A stretch of DNA of 15,812 nt from GWC2-40-17 sp035400705 (lineage in GTDB: Bacteria; Patescibacteriota; Patescibacteriia; Magasanikbacterales; UBA10003). The position numbers and the translations under genes are program-made. This document shows, piece after piece, positions 7,962-14,028 of this stretch (position 1 is its first letter; each line of letters opens with the position of its first letter). The DNA lies in the NCBI GenBank assembly GCA_035400705.1, contig DAOMZV010000018.1, positions 1 through 15,812 of the forward strand. Reading direction: 5' to 3'. The notes under the pieces are model-generated. The model saw nothing but the letters and a program-made list of their open reading frames with translations. It was not told the origin of the DNA and did no database searches.

Positions 7962-8912
7962 ATGTTGAAAATAGTAACTATTGGTGGCGGCAACGGGCAA
8001 TCGATTACTCTGAGGGCGTTAAAAAATTTTTCTGACCAAATAGAAATTACTTCCATTGTTTCTGTCACTGATTCTGGGGGCTCATCTGGAAAATTAAAAA
8101 AGCAATTCCAAATTCTTCCAATGGGGGATATGTTGCGGGTTACTTTAGCCCTCTCTTCTTATTCTTTTGCAGAACTTAAAGAAATCTTTTATACCAATCG
8201 TTTTACTACGGGGGAATTTCAAGGTCATAATATTGGTAATTTGCTGTTAACTTTTTTATATCAACAAAGTGGTAATTGGTTAAAGACTCTCTCTGTTTTG
8301 TCAGAGGTTTTAAAAACTAAGGGGAAGGTTTTGCCAGTTAGTTTAGATTTAGTCGAACTGTGTGCTAAATTAGAAAATGGTCAAACTGTTGTCGGAGAAA
8401 CTAATATTGATATTCCAAAATTTGATTGTCGTTTGAAAAAAGAAAAGATGTGGTTGGATCCAGTAGCACAAATTTTGCCAGAAGCTAAAGAGGCTATTTT
8501 GCAGGCTGATTATATTATTTTGGGTCCTGGTGATTTATACACCAGCGTTATACCGGGGTTGTTAACTATAGGAATGTCTGAAGCTTTGTTACAGACTAAA
8601 GCAAAAATTATTTTTATCCCTAATTTAGCTAATAGGACCAAAGGCGAAACTTGTGGTTTTAAAGTTTCTGGTTATCTTCAAGAACTTCATCAGTATTTAC
8701 CTCGGCCGGTAGATTTAATCATTGCACAAGATGTCAAATTTAAGCTAAGTTTGGATAATTTTGCTGCCAAAGATTGGGAAGTAGTTCAAATCGATGAAGG
8801 AAGTTGGCAAAAACAATATCAAGTAGTTTATGCCGATTTGTGTGTTGGCCAGAAAGCTGGTATGGATTGTCAAAAGCTAGCTATCCCTTTAAGAAAAATT
8901 TTAGGTTTATAA
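7962..8912 (+). CDS. yvcK: YvcK/GlmR-family UDP-sugar-binding regulator (CofD-like fold)
   Basis: The 316-residue protein has the signatures of the YvcK (gluconeogenesis factor) family: TIGGGNGQS (6-14), TDSGGSSGKL (36-45), MGDMLRVTLALSS (54-66) and GHNIGNL (88-94). In Bacillus subtilis the homologue GlmR binds UDP-GlcNAc and stimulates GlmS when the sugar nucleotide is low; in other bacteria it supports cell-wall synthesis on gluconeogenic carbon. Being directly behind glmS (11-base gap) supports the same role here. That gap is the largest within the operon. The fold is shared with CofD of F420 synthesis, but no other F420 gene is present and the GHNIGNL motif argues for YvcK. Confidence 0.9.
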   Translation: MLKIVTIGGGNGQSITLRALKNFSDQIEITSIVSVTDSGGSSGKLKKQFQILPMGDMLRVTLALSSYSFAELKEIFYTNRFTTGEFQGHNIGNLLLTFLYQQSGNWLKTLSVLSEVLKTKGKVLPVSLDLVELCAKLENGQTVVGETNIDIPKFDCRLKKEKMWLDPVAQILPEAKEAILQADYIILGPGDLYTSVIPGLLTIGMSEALLQTKAKIIFIPNLANRTKGETCGFKVSGYLQELHQYLPRPVDLIIAQDVKFKLSLDNFAAKDWEVVQIDEGSWQKQYQVVYADLCVGQKAGMDCQKLAIPLRKILGL

Positions 8913-8919
8913 TTTAAAT

Positions 8920-9516
8920 ATGAAGTTAATTTTTTCTACTCACAATCAGGGTAAAATAAAAGAGATGCGAGAAATTTTAACTGGGTTACCTTGGGAAATT
9001 TTAAGTGCGGAAGAAGCAGGAGTTTTTGAAGATGTAATGGAGGACGGGGAAACCTTAGCCGAAAATTCTTTAAAGAAAGCTCGTTTTATTGTAGAAAAAA
9101 CCGGAGAATGGGGTATGGCTGATGACTCGGGATTTTTCATAGATGCCTTAGACGGCCGACCAGGAATTTATGCTTCTCGTTGGTTGGGTGAGGGGTTAAA
9201 AGATGAAGAGAAAGCCCGGTTGACCTTAAAAAAAATCGAAGAGATACCCGAAGGACAACGGGGTGGTTACTTTGAATCAGTCGTAGCTTTGGTTTCGCCT
9301 CAAAAAGAAGAATTTTTGTTCAGTGGTAAGGTGCTAGGCCAAGTAGCCAAAGAATTACGCGGTCAGGGGAGAACCAATTTACCTTATGATTTAATTTTTA
9401 TTCCTAATGGTTTTGCTGAAACTTTTGCCGAAATGTCCGATCAGCAAAAAAATAATTTAAGTCATCGCGGTTTAGCTTTTAAAAAGTTACAAGAATTTTT
9501 ACAAAACTATGTCTAA
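8920..9516 (+). CDS. rdgB: XTP/dITP pyrophosphatase, RdgB/HAM1 family
   Basis: This 198-residue enzyme hydrolyses dITP, ITP, XTP and dXTP to monophosphates and keeps deaminated purines out of DNA and RNA. The evidence is FSTHNQGKIKEM (5-16), EDGETLAENSLKKA (41-54), ADDSG with Asp68 and Asp69 (67-71), LDGRPGIYASRW (77-88), and the C-terminal PYDLIFIPNG...FAEM and SHRGLAF boxes. The usual GYDPIF reads PYDLIF here, a mild change. Length is normal for the family. It starts seven bases after yvcK, and its last codons overlap the start of the cupin gene by eight bases, suggesting coupled translation. Confidence 0.95.
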   Translation: MKLIFSTHNQGKIKEMREILTGLPWEILSAEEAGVFEDVMEDGETLAENSLKKARFIVEKTGEWGMADDSGFFIDALDGRPGIYASRWLGEGLKDEEKARLTLKKIEEIPEGQRGGYFESVVALVSPQKEEFLFSGKVLGQVAKELRGQGRTNLPYDLIFIPNGFAETFAEMSDQQKNNLSHRGLAFKKLQEFLQNYV

Positions 9517-9913
9517 ACAATTTCAACAATTCAATTTAAAAGAAATAGCCGCACCTAATTTTAAAATGCATCCAGTGGAGCTGAAAGATTATTTTGATTT
9601 TGAGGTTAAAAGAATTTATTATATTACAGAGCCAACTAGTAAAACTGGGGCCCATTGTCATAAAGTAGAAGAAGAGTTTTTTGTTTTATTACAGGGTTCG
9701 GCTACCGCGGTAATTGATCAGGGACAGGGTTTGGAAGAAATAAAAATGGTCGGACCACTATCCGCCATTTATGTGCCTGCTTTAGTCTGGCATCATTTTA
9801 AAGATTTTTCCGTTGGGGCAATTTTACTGGCCTTATCTTCAACCAATTATAATCCTACTCGAGAAGATTATGTTGAAGATTATGAAGATTTTAAAAAGAT
9901 CGTCGCTGTTTAG
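9509..9913 (+). CDS. Cupin protein of the sugar 3,4-ketoisomerase (FdtA/WxcM C-terminal) type
   Basis: This 134-residue single-domain cupin resembles FdtA/QdtA and the C-terminal domain of WxcM, which isomerise dTDP-4-keto-6-deoxyglucose. GAHCHKVEEEFF (48-59) supplies the conserved histidines and glutamates, and the family pattern continues with LLQGSATAVID (60-70), IYVPALVWHHFKDF (87-100) and the C-terminal EDYVEDYEDF (119-128). It starts inside the end of rdgB. No other deoxysugar-nucleotide gene is in the window, so the substrate is unknown. It ends the operon, and its TAG stop overlaps the rlmH stop on the other strand. Confidence 0.75.
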   Translation: MSKQFQQFNLKEIAAPNFKMHPVELKDYFDFEVKRIYYITEPTSKTGAHCHKVEEEFFVLLQGSATAVIDQGQGLEEIKMVGPLSAIYVPALVWHHFKDFSVGAILLALSSTNYNPTREDYVEDYEDFKKIVAV

Positions 9914-10374
9914 TAATGATATTTTTTATTGGAGTTAATCATAAAACTACGATAGAGTTGCTCCAATAAAAAAATTCTCATCATTTGGTGGGGGAAGGTC
10001 ATTTTAGAAAAAGAAATTTTAGGGTATTTTTTTAGTAAGGCGTCGGATAAACCCAAAGGCCCGCCAATGATAAAATTGATCGTGCTGGTTTGATCAGCTA
10101 AGTGTTCTAATTTTTCTGCTAACTCTAAGGAAGTAAAAGAGTCGCCATGTTCATCTAAAATAAAAGTCAAACCAGTTTTTATTTTTTTAATGATTTCTTC
10201 CCCCTCTTTATTTTTGATTATTGTTTTGTTACTTTTTTCATCAAAAGCCTCTTCTTTTATTTCTTCAAGAGAAATTTTAGTCCAAGGACTTAATCGCTTG
10301 AGATATTCTTGTTCTGCTTCTCGCCAATAATTTTCTTTTAACTTTCCAATCACGATAATATTTAAGTGAATCAT
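9910..10374 (-). CDS. rlmH: 23S rRNA (pseudouridine-1915-N3)-methyltransferase RlmH
   Basis: This 154-residue SPOUT methyltransferase modifies pseudouridine 1915 in helix 69 of 23S rRNA. It shows the family's LDEHGDSFTSLELAEKL (73-89), the SAM-binding knot FIIGGPLGLS (101-110) and the C-terminal FPHQMMRIFLLEQLYR (127-142) ending in KKYHY. An upstream in-frame ATG at 10452 would add 26 unrelated residues running into the next gene; the start at 10374 (MIHLNIIVIGK) gives the normal family length and is preferred. Its stop codon overlaps that of the cupin gene, with no terminator between them. No clear promoter is seen on the minus strand, only an AT-rich stretch at 10375-10430. Confidence 0.93.
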   Translation of the reverse strand: MIHLNIIVIGKLKENYWREAEQEYLKRLSPWTKISLEEIKEEAFDEKSNKTIIKNKEGEEIIKKIKTGLTFILDEHGDSFTSLELAEKLEHLADQTSTINFIIGGPLGLSDALLKKYPKISFSKMTFPHQMMRIFLLEQLYRSFMINSNKKYHY

Positions 10375-10375
10375 A

Positions 10376-10403
10376 TTTACTAAATTTAAAGGTGGTGTAT
10401 AAT
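10376..10403 (+). promoter_or_regulatory. Promoter for the GlmU acetyltransferase half
   Basis: A perfect TATAAT (10398-10403) lies 16 bases after a weaker TTTACT (10376-10381). The expected start near 10410 leaves only about eight bases before the ATG at 10418, overlapping the AAGGA sequence at about 10410-10414. Confidence 0.5.
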
Positions 10404-10417
10404 AAAAATAAGGATTT

Positions 10418-11059
10418 ATGCTTACTCTAGAACAAATTTTTGATTTAAGCAAGACGCAGTTTGCCGATTTATTCGGTCGTTTTGATTATCCTTGGGAAAT
10501 TTTGCCTTATCTGGAAGAATATATTAATGAGATTATTAAACCAAAAAATTTAGGAGAAGCCAAGGGCAATGTTTATGTAGCTGATAATGTAGAAATCGGC
10601 GCTGGAACTATTATTGAACATGGAGCAATGATTTACGGTCCGACAATTATTGGGCGTAATTGTAAAATTGGCGCTGGAGCTTATATTAGAGGTAATGTGA
10701 TTATCGGTGACGATTGCGTTATTGGCCACGCGACAGAAATTAAAAATAGTTTTTTGTTTAATCAGGCTCGCGCCCCACATTTTAATTATGTTGGCGACAG
10801 CATTTTAGGATACAATGTAAATTTGGGGGCTGGTTCTTTAACGGCTAATTATCGTTTGGATGGAGATAAAATTACTGTTTGCGAAGGGGAAAAGAAAATT
10901 TTAACCAAATTATCTAAATTTGGTGCGATTATTGGAGATAATTGTTCTGTTGGCTGTAACAGCGTGTTGAACCCCGGAGCTGTTCTAGGAAAAAATTGCC
11001 AAGTGTATCCTTTAACTAGAGTTTTTGGAGTATTAGCACCGGGTTCTAAAATAAAATAA
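10418..11059 (+). CDS. Left-handed beta-helix acetyltransferase, GlmU C-terminal type
   Basis: The 213-residue protein has an N-terminal helical segment (1-45, with FDLSKTQFADLFGRFDYPWE) and then hexapeptide repeats forming a left-handed beta helix (about 50-210). Residues that act in the acetyltransferase half of E. coli GlmU have counterparts: Arg91, Lys109 in EIKNS, His121 and Tyr124 in PHFNYVGD (His363 and Tyr366 in E. coli), Asn135 in NVNLGAG and Asn144-Tyr145 in TANY. It should therefore acetylate glucosamine-1-phosphate. It has its own promoter and AAGGA ribosome binding site and ends at a strong terminator. The uridylyltransferase half is at 3142-3903. The N-terminal segment is not part of classical GlmU. 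Confidence 0.82.
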   Translation: MLTLEQIFDLSKTQFADLFGRFDYPWEILPYLEEYINEIIKPKNLGEAKGNVYVADNVEIGAGTIIEHGAMIYGPTIIGRNCKIGAGAYIRGNVIIGDDCVIGHATEIKNSFLFNQARAPHFNYVGDSILGYNVNLGAGSLTANYRLDGDKITVCEGEKKILTKLSKFGAIIGDNCSVGCNSVLNPGAVLGKNCQVYPLTRVFGVLAPGSKIK

Positions 11060-11061
11060 TT

Positions 11062-11090
11062 AAAAAATCCGCTAGAGAGCGGATTTTTTT
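11062..11090. terminator. Bidirectional rho-independent terminator
   Basis: AAAAAATCCGCT (11062-11073) pairs with AGCGGATTTTTT (11078-11089) around the loop AGAG. It starts two bases after the acetyltransferase stop and also lies 15 bases beyond the stop of the histone-like gene on the minus strand, so it serves both. Confidence 0.92.
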
Positions 11091-11104
11091 GTTGATAAAA
11101 TTTT

Positions 11105-11230
11105 TTATCTTCTCTTTTTTGCGACTTTCTTTTTAGCAACTTTTCTTACAACTTTTTTAGTTGTTTTTTTGACAGCCTTTTTGACAGTTTTTTTGGCTGG
11201 TCTTTTTGCCACTTTCTTTTTGGTAGCCAT
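11105..11230 (-). CDS. Small lysine-rich histone-H1-like protein
   Basis: The 41-residue product is MATKKKVAKRPAKK, continuing to a KKKVAKKRR end. It has 18 lysines, 4 arginines, no acidic residue and no aromatic residue, and the rest is mostly Ala, Val and Thr. Paired lysines recur every four residues, as in the tails of histone H1-like proteins (Chlamydia Hc2 and similar bacterial proteins), so binding to DNA or RNA by charge is likely. The family is low in complexity and homology cannot be claimed. It has its own promoter, a leader of about 100 bases with stable hairpins, and a terminator. This transcript layout supports a real gene despite the small size. Ribosome binding is not through a Shine-Dalgarno sequence. 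Confidence 0.78.
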   Translation of the reverse strand: MATKKKVAKRPAKKTVKKAVKKTTKKVVRKVAKKKVAKKRR

Positions 11231-11235
11231 AATAT

Positions 11236-11254
11236 GTTAATTAAATGAATTAAC
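11236..11254 (-). promoter_or_regulatory. Hairpin directly before the histone-like start codon
   Basis: GTTAATT (11236-11242) and AATTAAC (11248-11254) can form a seven-base-pair stem with a five-base loop, ending five bases before the start codon at 11230. It could hide the translation start. It is all A-T except one pair, so stability is modest. Confidence 0.4.
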
Positions 11255-11266
11255 TGCAGCACGCAG

Positions 11267-11328
11267 GAGAGATTTACATGACAAGCATTGATGTAAAAGT
11301 TTCAAAATTTTTTTTGAAATCGTCTCTC
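11267..11328 (-). ncRNA. Predicted three-way-junction leader RNA of the histone-like gene
   Basis: Three stems close on each other. P1 is 11267-11272 with 11323-11328 (GAGAGA/TCTCTC, 6 pairs). P2 is 11273-11279 with 11291-11297 (TTTACAT/ATGTAAA, 7 pairs, 11-base loop). P3 is 11300-11307 with 11312-11319 (TTTCAAAA/TTTTGAAA, 8 pairs, 4-base loop). P1 and P2 abut with no linker. The predicted transcription start (about 11329) places the element at the very 5' end of the transcript. I recognise no known riboswitch or leader family. The base pairing is seen; the function is inferred. Confidence 0.5.
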
Positions 11329-11335
11329 ACTATTA

Positions 11336-11363
11336 AGTATAAACTGTTTGAAGAAAAAGTAAA
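11336..11363 (-). promoter_or_regulatory. Promoter for the histone-like gene
   Basis: On the minus strand TTTACT (11358-11363) and TATACT (11336-11341) are separated by 16 bases. The spacing and -35 sequence equal those of the promoter at 10376. The start would be near 11329, giving a leader of about 100 bases, much longer than others in this window. Confidence 0.5.
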
Positions 11364-11381
11364 CAAAATTTTTTAAAAAAC

Positions 11382-11390
11382 TGTGGATAA
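11382..11390 (-). other. Perfect DnaA box, single copy
   Basis: TGTGGATAA at 11382-11390 is the exact complement of the DnaA box TTATCCACA. It lies between the divergent promoters of the histone-like and EndoQ genes, in an AT-rich stretch. I find no second box nearby and no dnaA or dnaN, so this is a binding site at most, not an origin call. Confidence 0.45.
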
Positions 11391-11413
11391 GTTTTGTTTT
11401 TTGTTTCTGATAT

Positions 11414-11442
11414 TTGAATTTTTTAAAAACACTTGCTAAGAT
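11414..11442 (+). promoter_or_regulatory. Promoter for the EndoQ-like gene
   Basis: TTGAAT (11414-11419) and TAAGAT (11437-11442) are 17 bases apart. A start near 11449 leaves only about seven bases before the ATG at 11456, an almost leaderless message. The promoter lies within the TTG-initiated extension of the reading frame and argues against that longer start. Confidence 0.6.
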
Positions 11443-11455
11443 AAAAAGACTAAAT

Positions 11456-12709
11456 ATGATTATCGCTGATTTACACATTCATTCTAAATATTCTCGCGCC
11501 TGTTCCTCTCAATTGAATTTAGAGAACATTGCTAAATGGTGCCAGATTAAAGGTCTCAATTTAATTGCGACTGGAGATTTTACTCATCCTGCTTGGTTGA
11601 TGGAAATTAAAAAAAATTTGATTGAAGATGGAAGCGGTTTGCTTCAACTAAAAAATGGTTCAGAGCCAGTTAAATTTATTTTAGGTACAGAAGTGGCGGC
11701 TATTTATTCCCAGGGTGGAAAAACACGGCGGGTTCATTTGTGTTTGTATTTTCCTAGCCTGGCAGATGTAGAAAAATTTAATGCTGAATTACAAGGGCGC
11801 GGAAAAAATTTAAAATCAGATGGTCGGCCAATTTTAGGTATGTCAGCCAAAGAAATTTTGAAGTTAATGAAGGAAATCAATCCGCGTTCAGTGATGATTC
11901 CTGCTCACATCTGGACTCCCTGGTTTTCTGTTTTTGGTTCTAAATCAGGTTTTGATTCTTTGGAGGAATGTTTTGAAGAATTAACTCCAGAGATTTTTGC
12001 TTTAGAGACAGGTTTATCAAGTGATCCGGCTATGAACTGGCGTTTATCGCAGTTGGATGGACTAACTTTAGTTTCCAACTCCGACGCCCATAGTTTGCCT
12101 AACTTAGGCCGTGAAGCAAATATGTTTGATTTGGATTTTACTTCTTTAACTTATGATGAGTTATTCAAAACTATTAAAGAAGGTAAACCACAAAAATTTT
12201 TAAAAACTTTAGAGTTCTACCCCGAAGAGGGAATGTACCACTTAGATGGTCATCGAGCCTGCGGTGTGGTTCTAGCTCCAAAACAATCAGCTAAAAATAA
12301 AAATTTGTGTCCAATTTGTCATAAACCTTTAACGATTGGAGTATTAAATCGAGTAGAGGCATTAGCTGATCGAAAGGATGAAGAGGTGCCTCAGGGAAAA
12401 ATTCCTTATGTTAGTTTGGTGGAATTAGATAAAATTATTGCCGAAGCTTTAGGAATTAAAACTCGCACCAGTCGAGCTGTCCAAATGGAATTTGATAATT
12501 TAATTGCTAAAGGAGACAATGAGTTGAATATTTTATTGAATTTATCTTATGCAGAATTAGCTAAGATTACTTTGCCAGAGGTAGTCGAAGGTATTAAGAG
12601 AATGCGAGAGAAAAAATTGAAAGTAGAAGCTGGATTTGATGGACAGTATGGCCGGGTAACTATTTTTAGTCCGGAAGAAAAGAAGGAACGACAAAAGAAG
12701 TTGTTTTAG
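11456..12709 (+). CDS. EndoQ-type endonuclease (PHP domain, zinc finger)
   Basis: From the ATG at 11456 the protein has 417 residues, close to the 424 of Pyrococcus EndoQ. The PHP metal site is complete: DLHIHS (5-10), Asp41 in TGDFTHP, Glu79 in GTEVAA, His151 in PAHIWTPWF, and Asp210/His212 in SNSDAHS. A zinc-binding segment follows with Cys269, Cys285 and Cys288 (CPICHKPL) and RVEALADR (299-306). The C-terminal GFDGQYGRVTIF (393-404) is typical of this family. EndoQ cuts DNA 5' of uracil, hypoxanthine, xanthine and abasic sites. An upstream TTG (11414) is rejected because the promoter overlaps it. Older annotation calls such proteins helicase-related or PHP-domain proteins. Confidence 0.85.
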   Translation: MIIADLHIHSKYSRACSSQLNLENIAKWCQIKGLNLIATGDFTHPAWLMEIKKNLIEDGSGLLQLKNGSEPVKFILGTEVAAIYSQGGKTRRVHLCLYFPSLADVEKFNAELQGRGKNLKSDGRPILGMSAKEILKLMKEINPRSVMIPAHIWTPWFSVFGSKSGFDSLEECFEELTPEIFALETGLSSDPAMNWRLSQLDGLTLVSNSDAHSLPNLGREANMFDLDFTSLTYDELFKTIKEGKPQKFLKTLEFYPEEGMYHLDGHRACGVVLAPKQSAKNKNLCPICHKPLTIGVLNRVEALADRKDEEVPQGKIPYVSLVELDKIIAEALGIKTRTSRAVQMEFDNLIAKGDNELNILLNLSYAELAKITLPEVVEGIKRMREKKLKVEAGFDGQYGRVTIFSPEEKKERQKKLF

Positions 12710-12761
12710 AAAAAATTATAGTGGCACTTTTTAAATTGCTTTTAATGGATTATTATATAAC

Positions 12762-12792
12762 AAAAAAAGACTGACTGGGTTTAGCAGTCAGT
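12762..12792 (-). terminator. Terminator of the nucleoside hydrolase gene (also weakly of EndoQ)
   Basis: ACTGACTG (12770-12777) pairs with CAGTCAGT (12785-12792) around a seven-base loop. On the minus strand the stem is followed by C and seven U (12762-12768), a strong signal 12 bases after the hydrolase stop. On the plus strand the T tract is interrupted (TGTTTGTTATTTTT), so termination of the EndoQ transcript may be weaker. Confidence 0.88.
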
Positions 12793-12804
12793 TGTTTGTT
12801 ATTT

Positions 12805-13908
12805 TTAATGTGTAGCTTGAAGTACCGCAAGCTCCATCTGAGTCATAAAGGAAACTAGACTTTCTTTATTTTTAATCCCAGTAGTTTGGGGTGAAAGTCC
12901 GATAACGAGATGTATTGCGTCACCAACTACTACCTTGATAGACTCGAAGAAATGTTCGCGAAGTTCGGGTAAGGCCGCTATAACAGCCATGGGGTCATAT
13001 TGGTTATATTTACCCACGAAAGGCCAGATTTCGTCTTCTAAGCCAATACCCGGGTCCTGTTTGTCACAGAAGACATCTGTGAACCATTTACGATCACGAC
13101 TCATTGGCAGCTTGCCTCGAACCGGTGAACCCTCAGGTGAAAGAGCTGCTTGCCAGAGCTGCTGCAGACTGTCTTTTTGGCGTTTCTTAAGGGCTCGGCC
13201 AACATTGTGGTTAGTCGCCGCAAATTTATCATAGAGGTGAATATCAAACTGTGCTGCATAACAAGCTGATCTCATAATCACTGTCATGGGAACGGAAAGT
13301 CTCTGTAGATTTTTGTACAGGTAGTCAGCGGCTTCGGGGTCAAAGGAGTTGTTTGCAGCATCATCCGGAATGAGCAGGCCATCTTGTAATAGAGGTGTCG
13401 TTGGTGTTGCAGCCTTAAAGCCTCCCATAATGGTGACGTTCGCAATTTTTTGGACAAATAAGTTGGTATGTAAACGAAGAAGTTGCGCCGCATCGGTGAG
13501 ACCAGAATTCAACATTAGGATAATTGAATTGTCTTCTGCCGTTTCAAGAGTCGAAACCAATAACTGGTAGCCGTCAATAACTTCTGATGTTTCAGCCAGA
13601 TAAGAAACTTCGGTTTCATGCTTGGGGTTTTGTCCTCCCTTGAAACAGTCTGTTCCAATACCGACTGGGATTTCATTGTGGCCAAGAGAATTGAACGTTC
13701 CTTTGGCTAGGAGAGCACGTTGAACAGGGGGTTCTAGATTAGCAACCACCGCCTTGATGTTGATAATCCCCGCCTCAGCTAGGGAAGTCATGAGTAAAAA
13801 TTTTTGTTCATCATCAAGATCCTTTTCTGGATCGGTAATATCGATAACATTATGCGGTTGGGTTGGAATTCCAAAATGAAATTTTTGTAAAATATCTCGG
13901 CTGGTCAT
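12805..13908 (-). CDS. Nucleoside hydrolase (inosine/uridine-preferring family), probably acquired
   Basis: This 367-residue protein carries the calcium-site pattern of nucleoside hydrolases in a stretched form, VIDITDPEKDLDD (21-33), against the usual DTDPGxDD. It also has IMGG (160-163), NNSFDPEAAD (186-195), which matches the family EFNxxxDPEAA, and a late YDPMAV (304-309) that supplies the last Asp. It would cleave a nucleoside to base and ribose. It is longer than typical members of roughly 310 residues, with an insert around 220-290. The gene is far richer in G+C than its neighbours: 65 of 120 bases at 13081-13200, against 36 of 120 at 12481-12600 in EndoQ. It also has a clear AAGGAA ribosome binding site (13915-13920), promoter and terminator of its own. 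Recent transfer is likely. Confidence 0.78.
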   Translation of the reverse strand: MTSRDILQKFHFGIPTQPHNVIDITDPEKDLDDEQKFLLMTSLAEAGIINIKAVVANLEPPVQRALLAKGTFNSLGHNEIPVGIGTDCFKGGQNPKHETEVSYLAETSEVIDGYQLLVSTLETAEDNSIILMLNSGLTDAAQLLRLHTNLFVQKIANVTIMGGFKAATPTTPLLQDGLLIPDDAANNSFDPEAADYLYKNLQRLSVPMTVIMRSACYAAQFDIHLYDKFAATNHNVGRALKKRQKDSLQQLWQAALSPEGSPVRGKLPMSRDRKWFTDVFCDKQDPGIGLEDEIWPFVGKYNQYDPMAVIAALPELREHFFESIKVVVGDAIHLVIGLSPQTTGIKNKESLVSFMTQMELAVLQATH

Positions 13909-13984
13909 ATTTGTTTCCTTGCTACATTTTTAAAAATAAAAAGAACATAATCAAAATCAGTTTTTAGACTGAACTTGATTTTCA

Positions 13985-14013
13985 ATCTTATCTCAATTTG
14001 GCTAATTTGTCAA
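13985..14013 (-). promoter_or_regulatory. Sigma70-type promoter for the nucleoside hydrolase
   Basis: On the minus strand TTGACA (14008-14013) and TAAGAT (13985-13990) are exactly 17 bases apart. The start would be near 13978, giving a leader of about 70 bases that ends in the AAGGAA site before ATG. Confidence 0.75.
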
Positions 14014-14028
14014 TGATTTAAATTAAAT

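Noticed and set aside
10375..10452. Longer RlmH starting at 10452
   Set aside because: It would add 26 residues not seen in the family and overlap the next gene and its promoter.
11382..11390. Chromosome origin at the DnaA box
   Set aside because: Only one box, no dnaA, dnaN or clear unwinding repeats, so an origin is not supported.
11414..11455. Longer EndoQ starting at TTG 11414
   Set aside because: The promoter -10 lies inside the extension, and the ATG at 11456 begins exactly at the conserved MIIADLHIHS.
12935..13570. Plus- and minus-strand frames inside the nucleoside hydrolase
   Set aside because: They are shadows of the G+C-rich gene, with no domains or start signals.
2400..14019. 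A 12-base match, tgtcaatgattt, at 2400-2411 and 14008-14019 over the -35 boxes of two minus-strand promoters
   Set aside because: Half of it is the -35 consensus and the rest is AT-rich, so chance is enough with only two copies.
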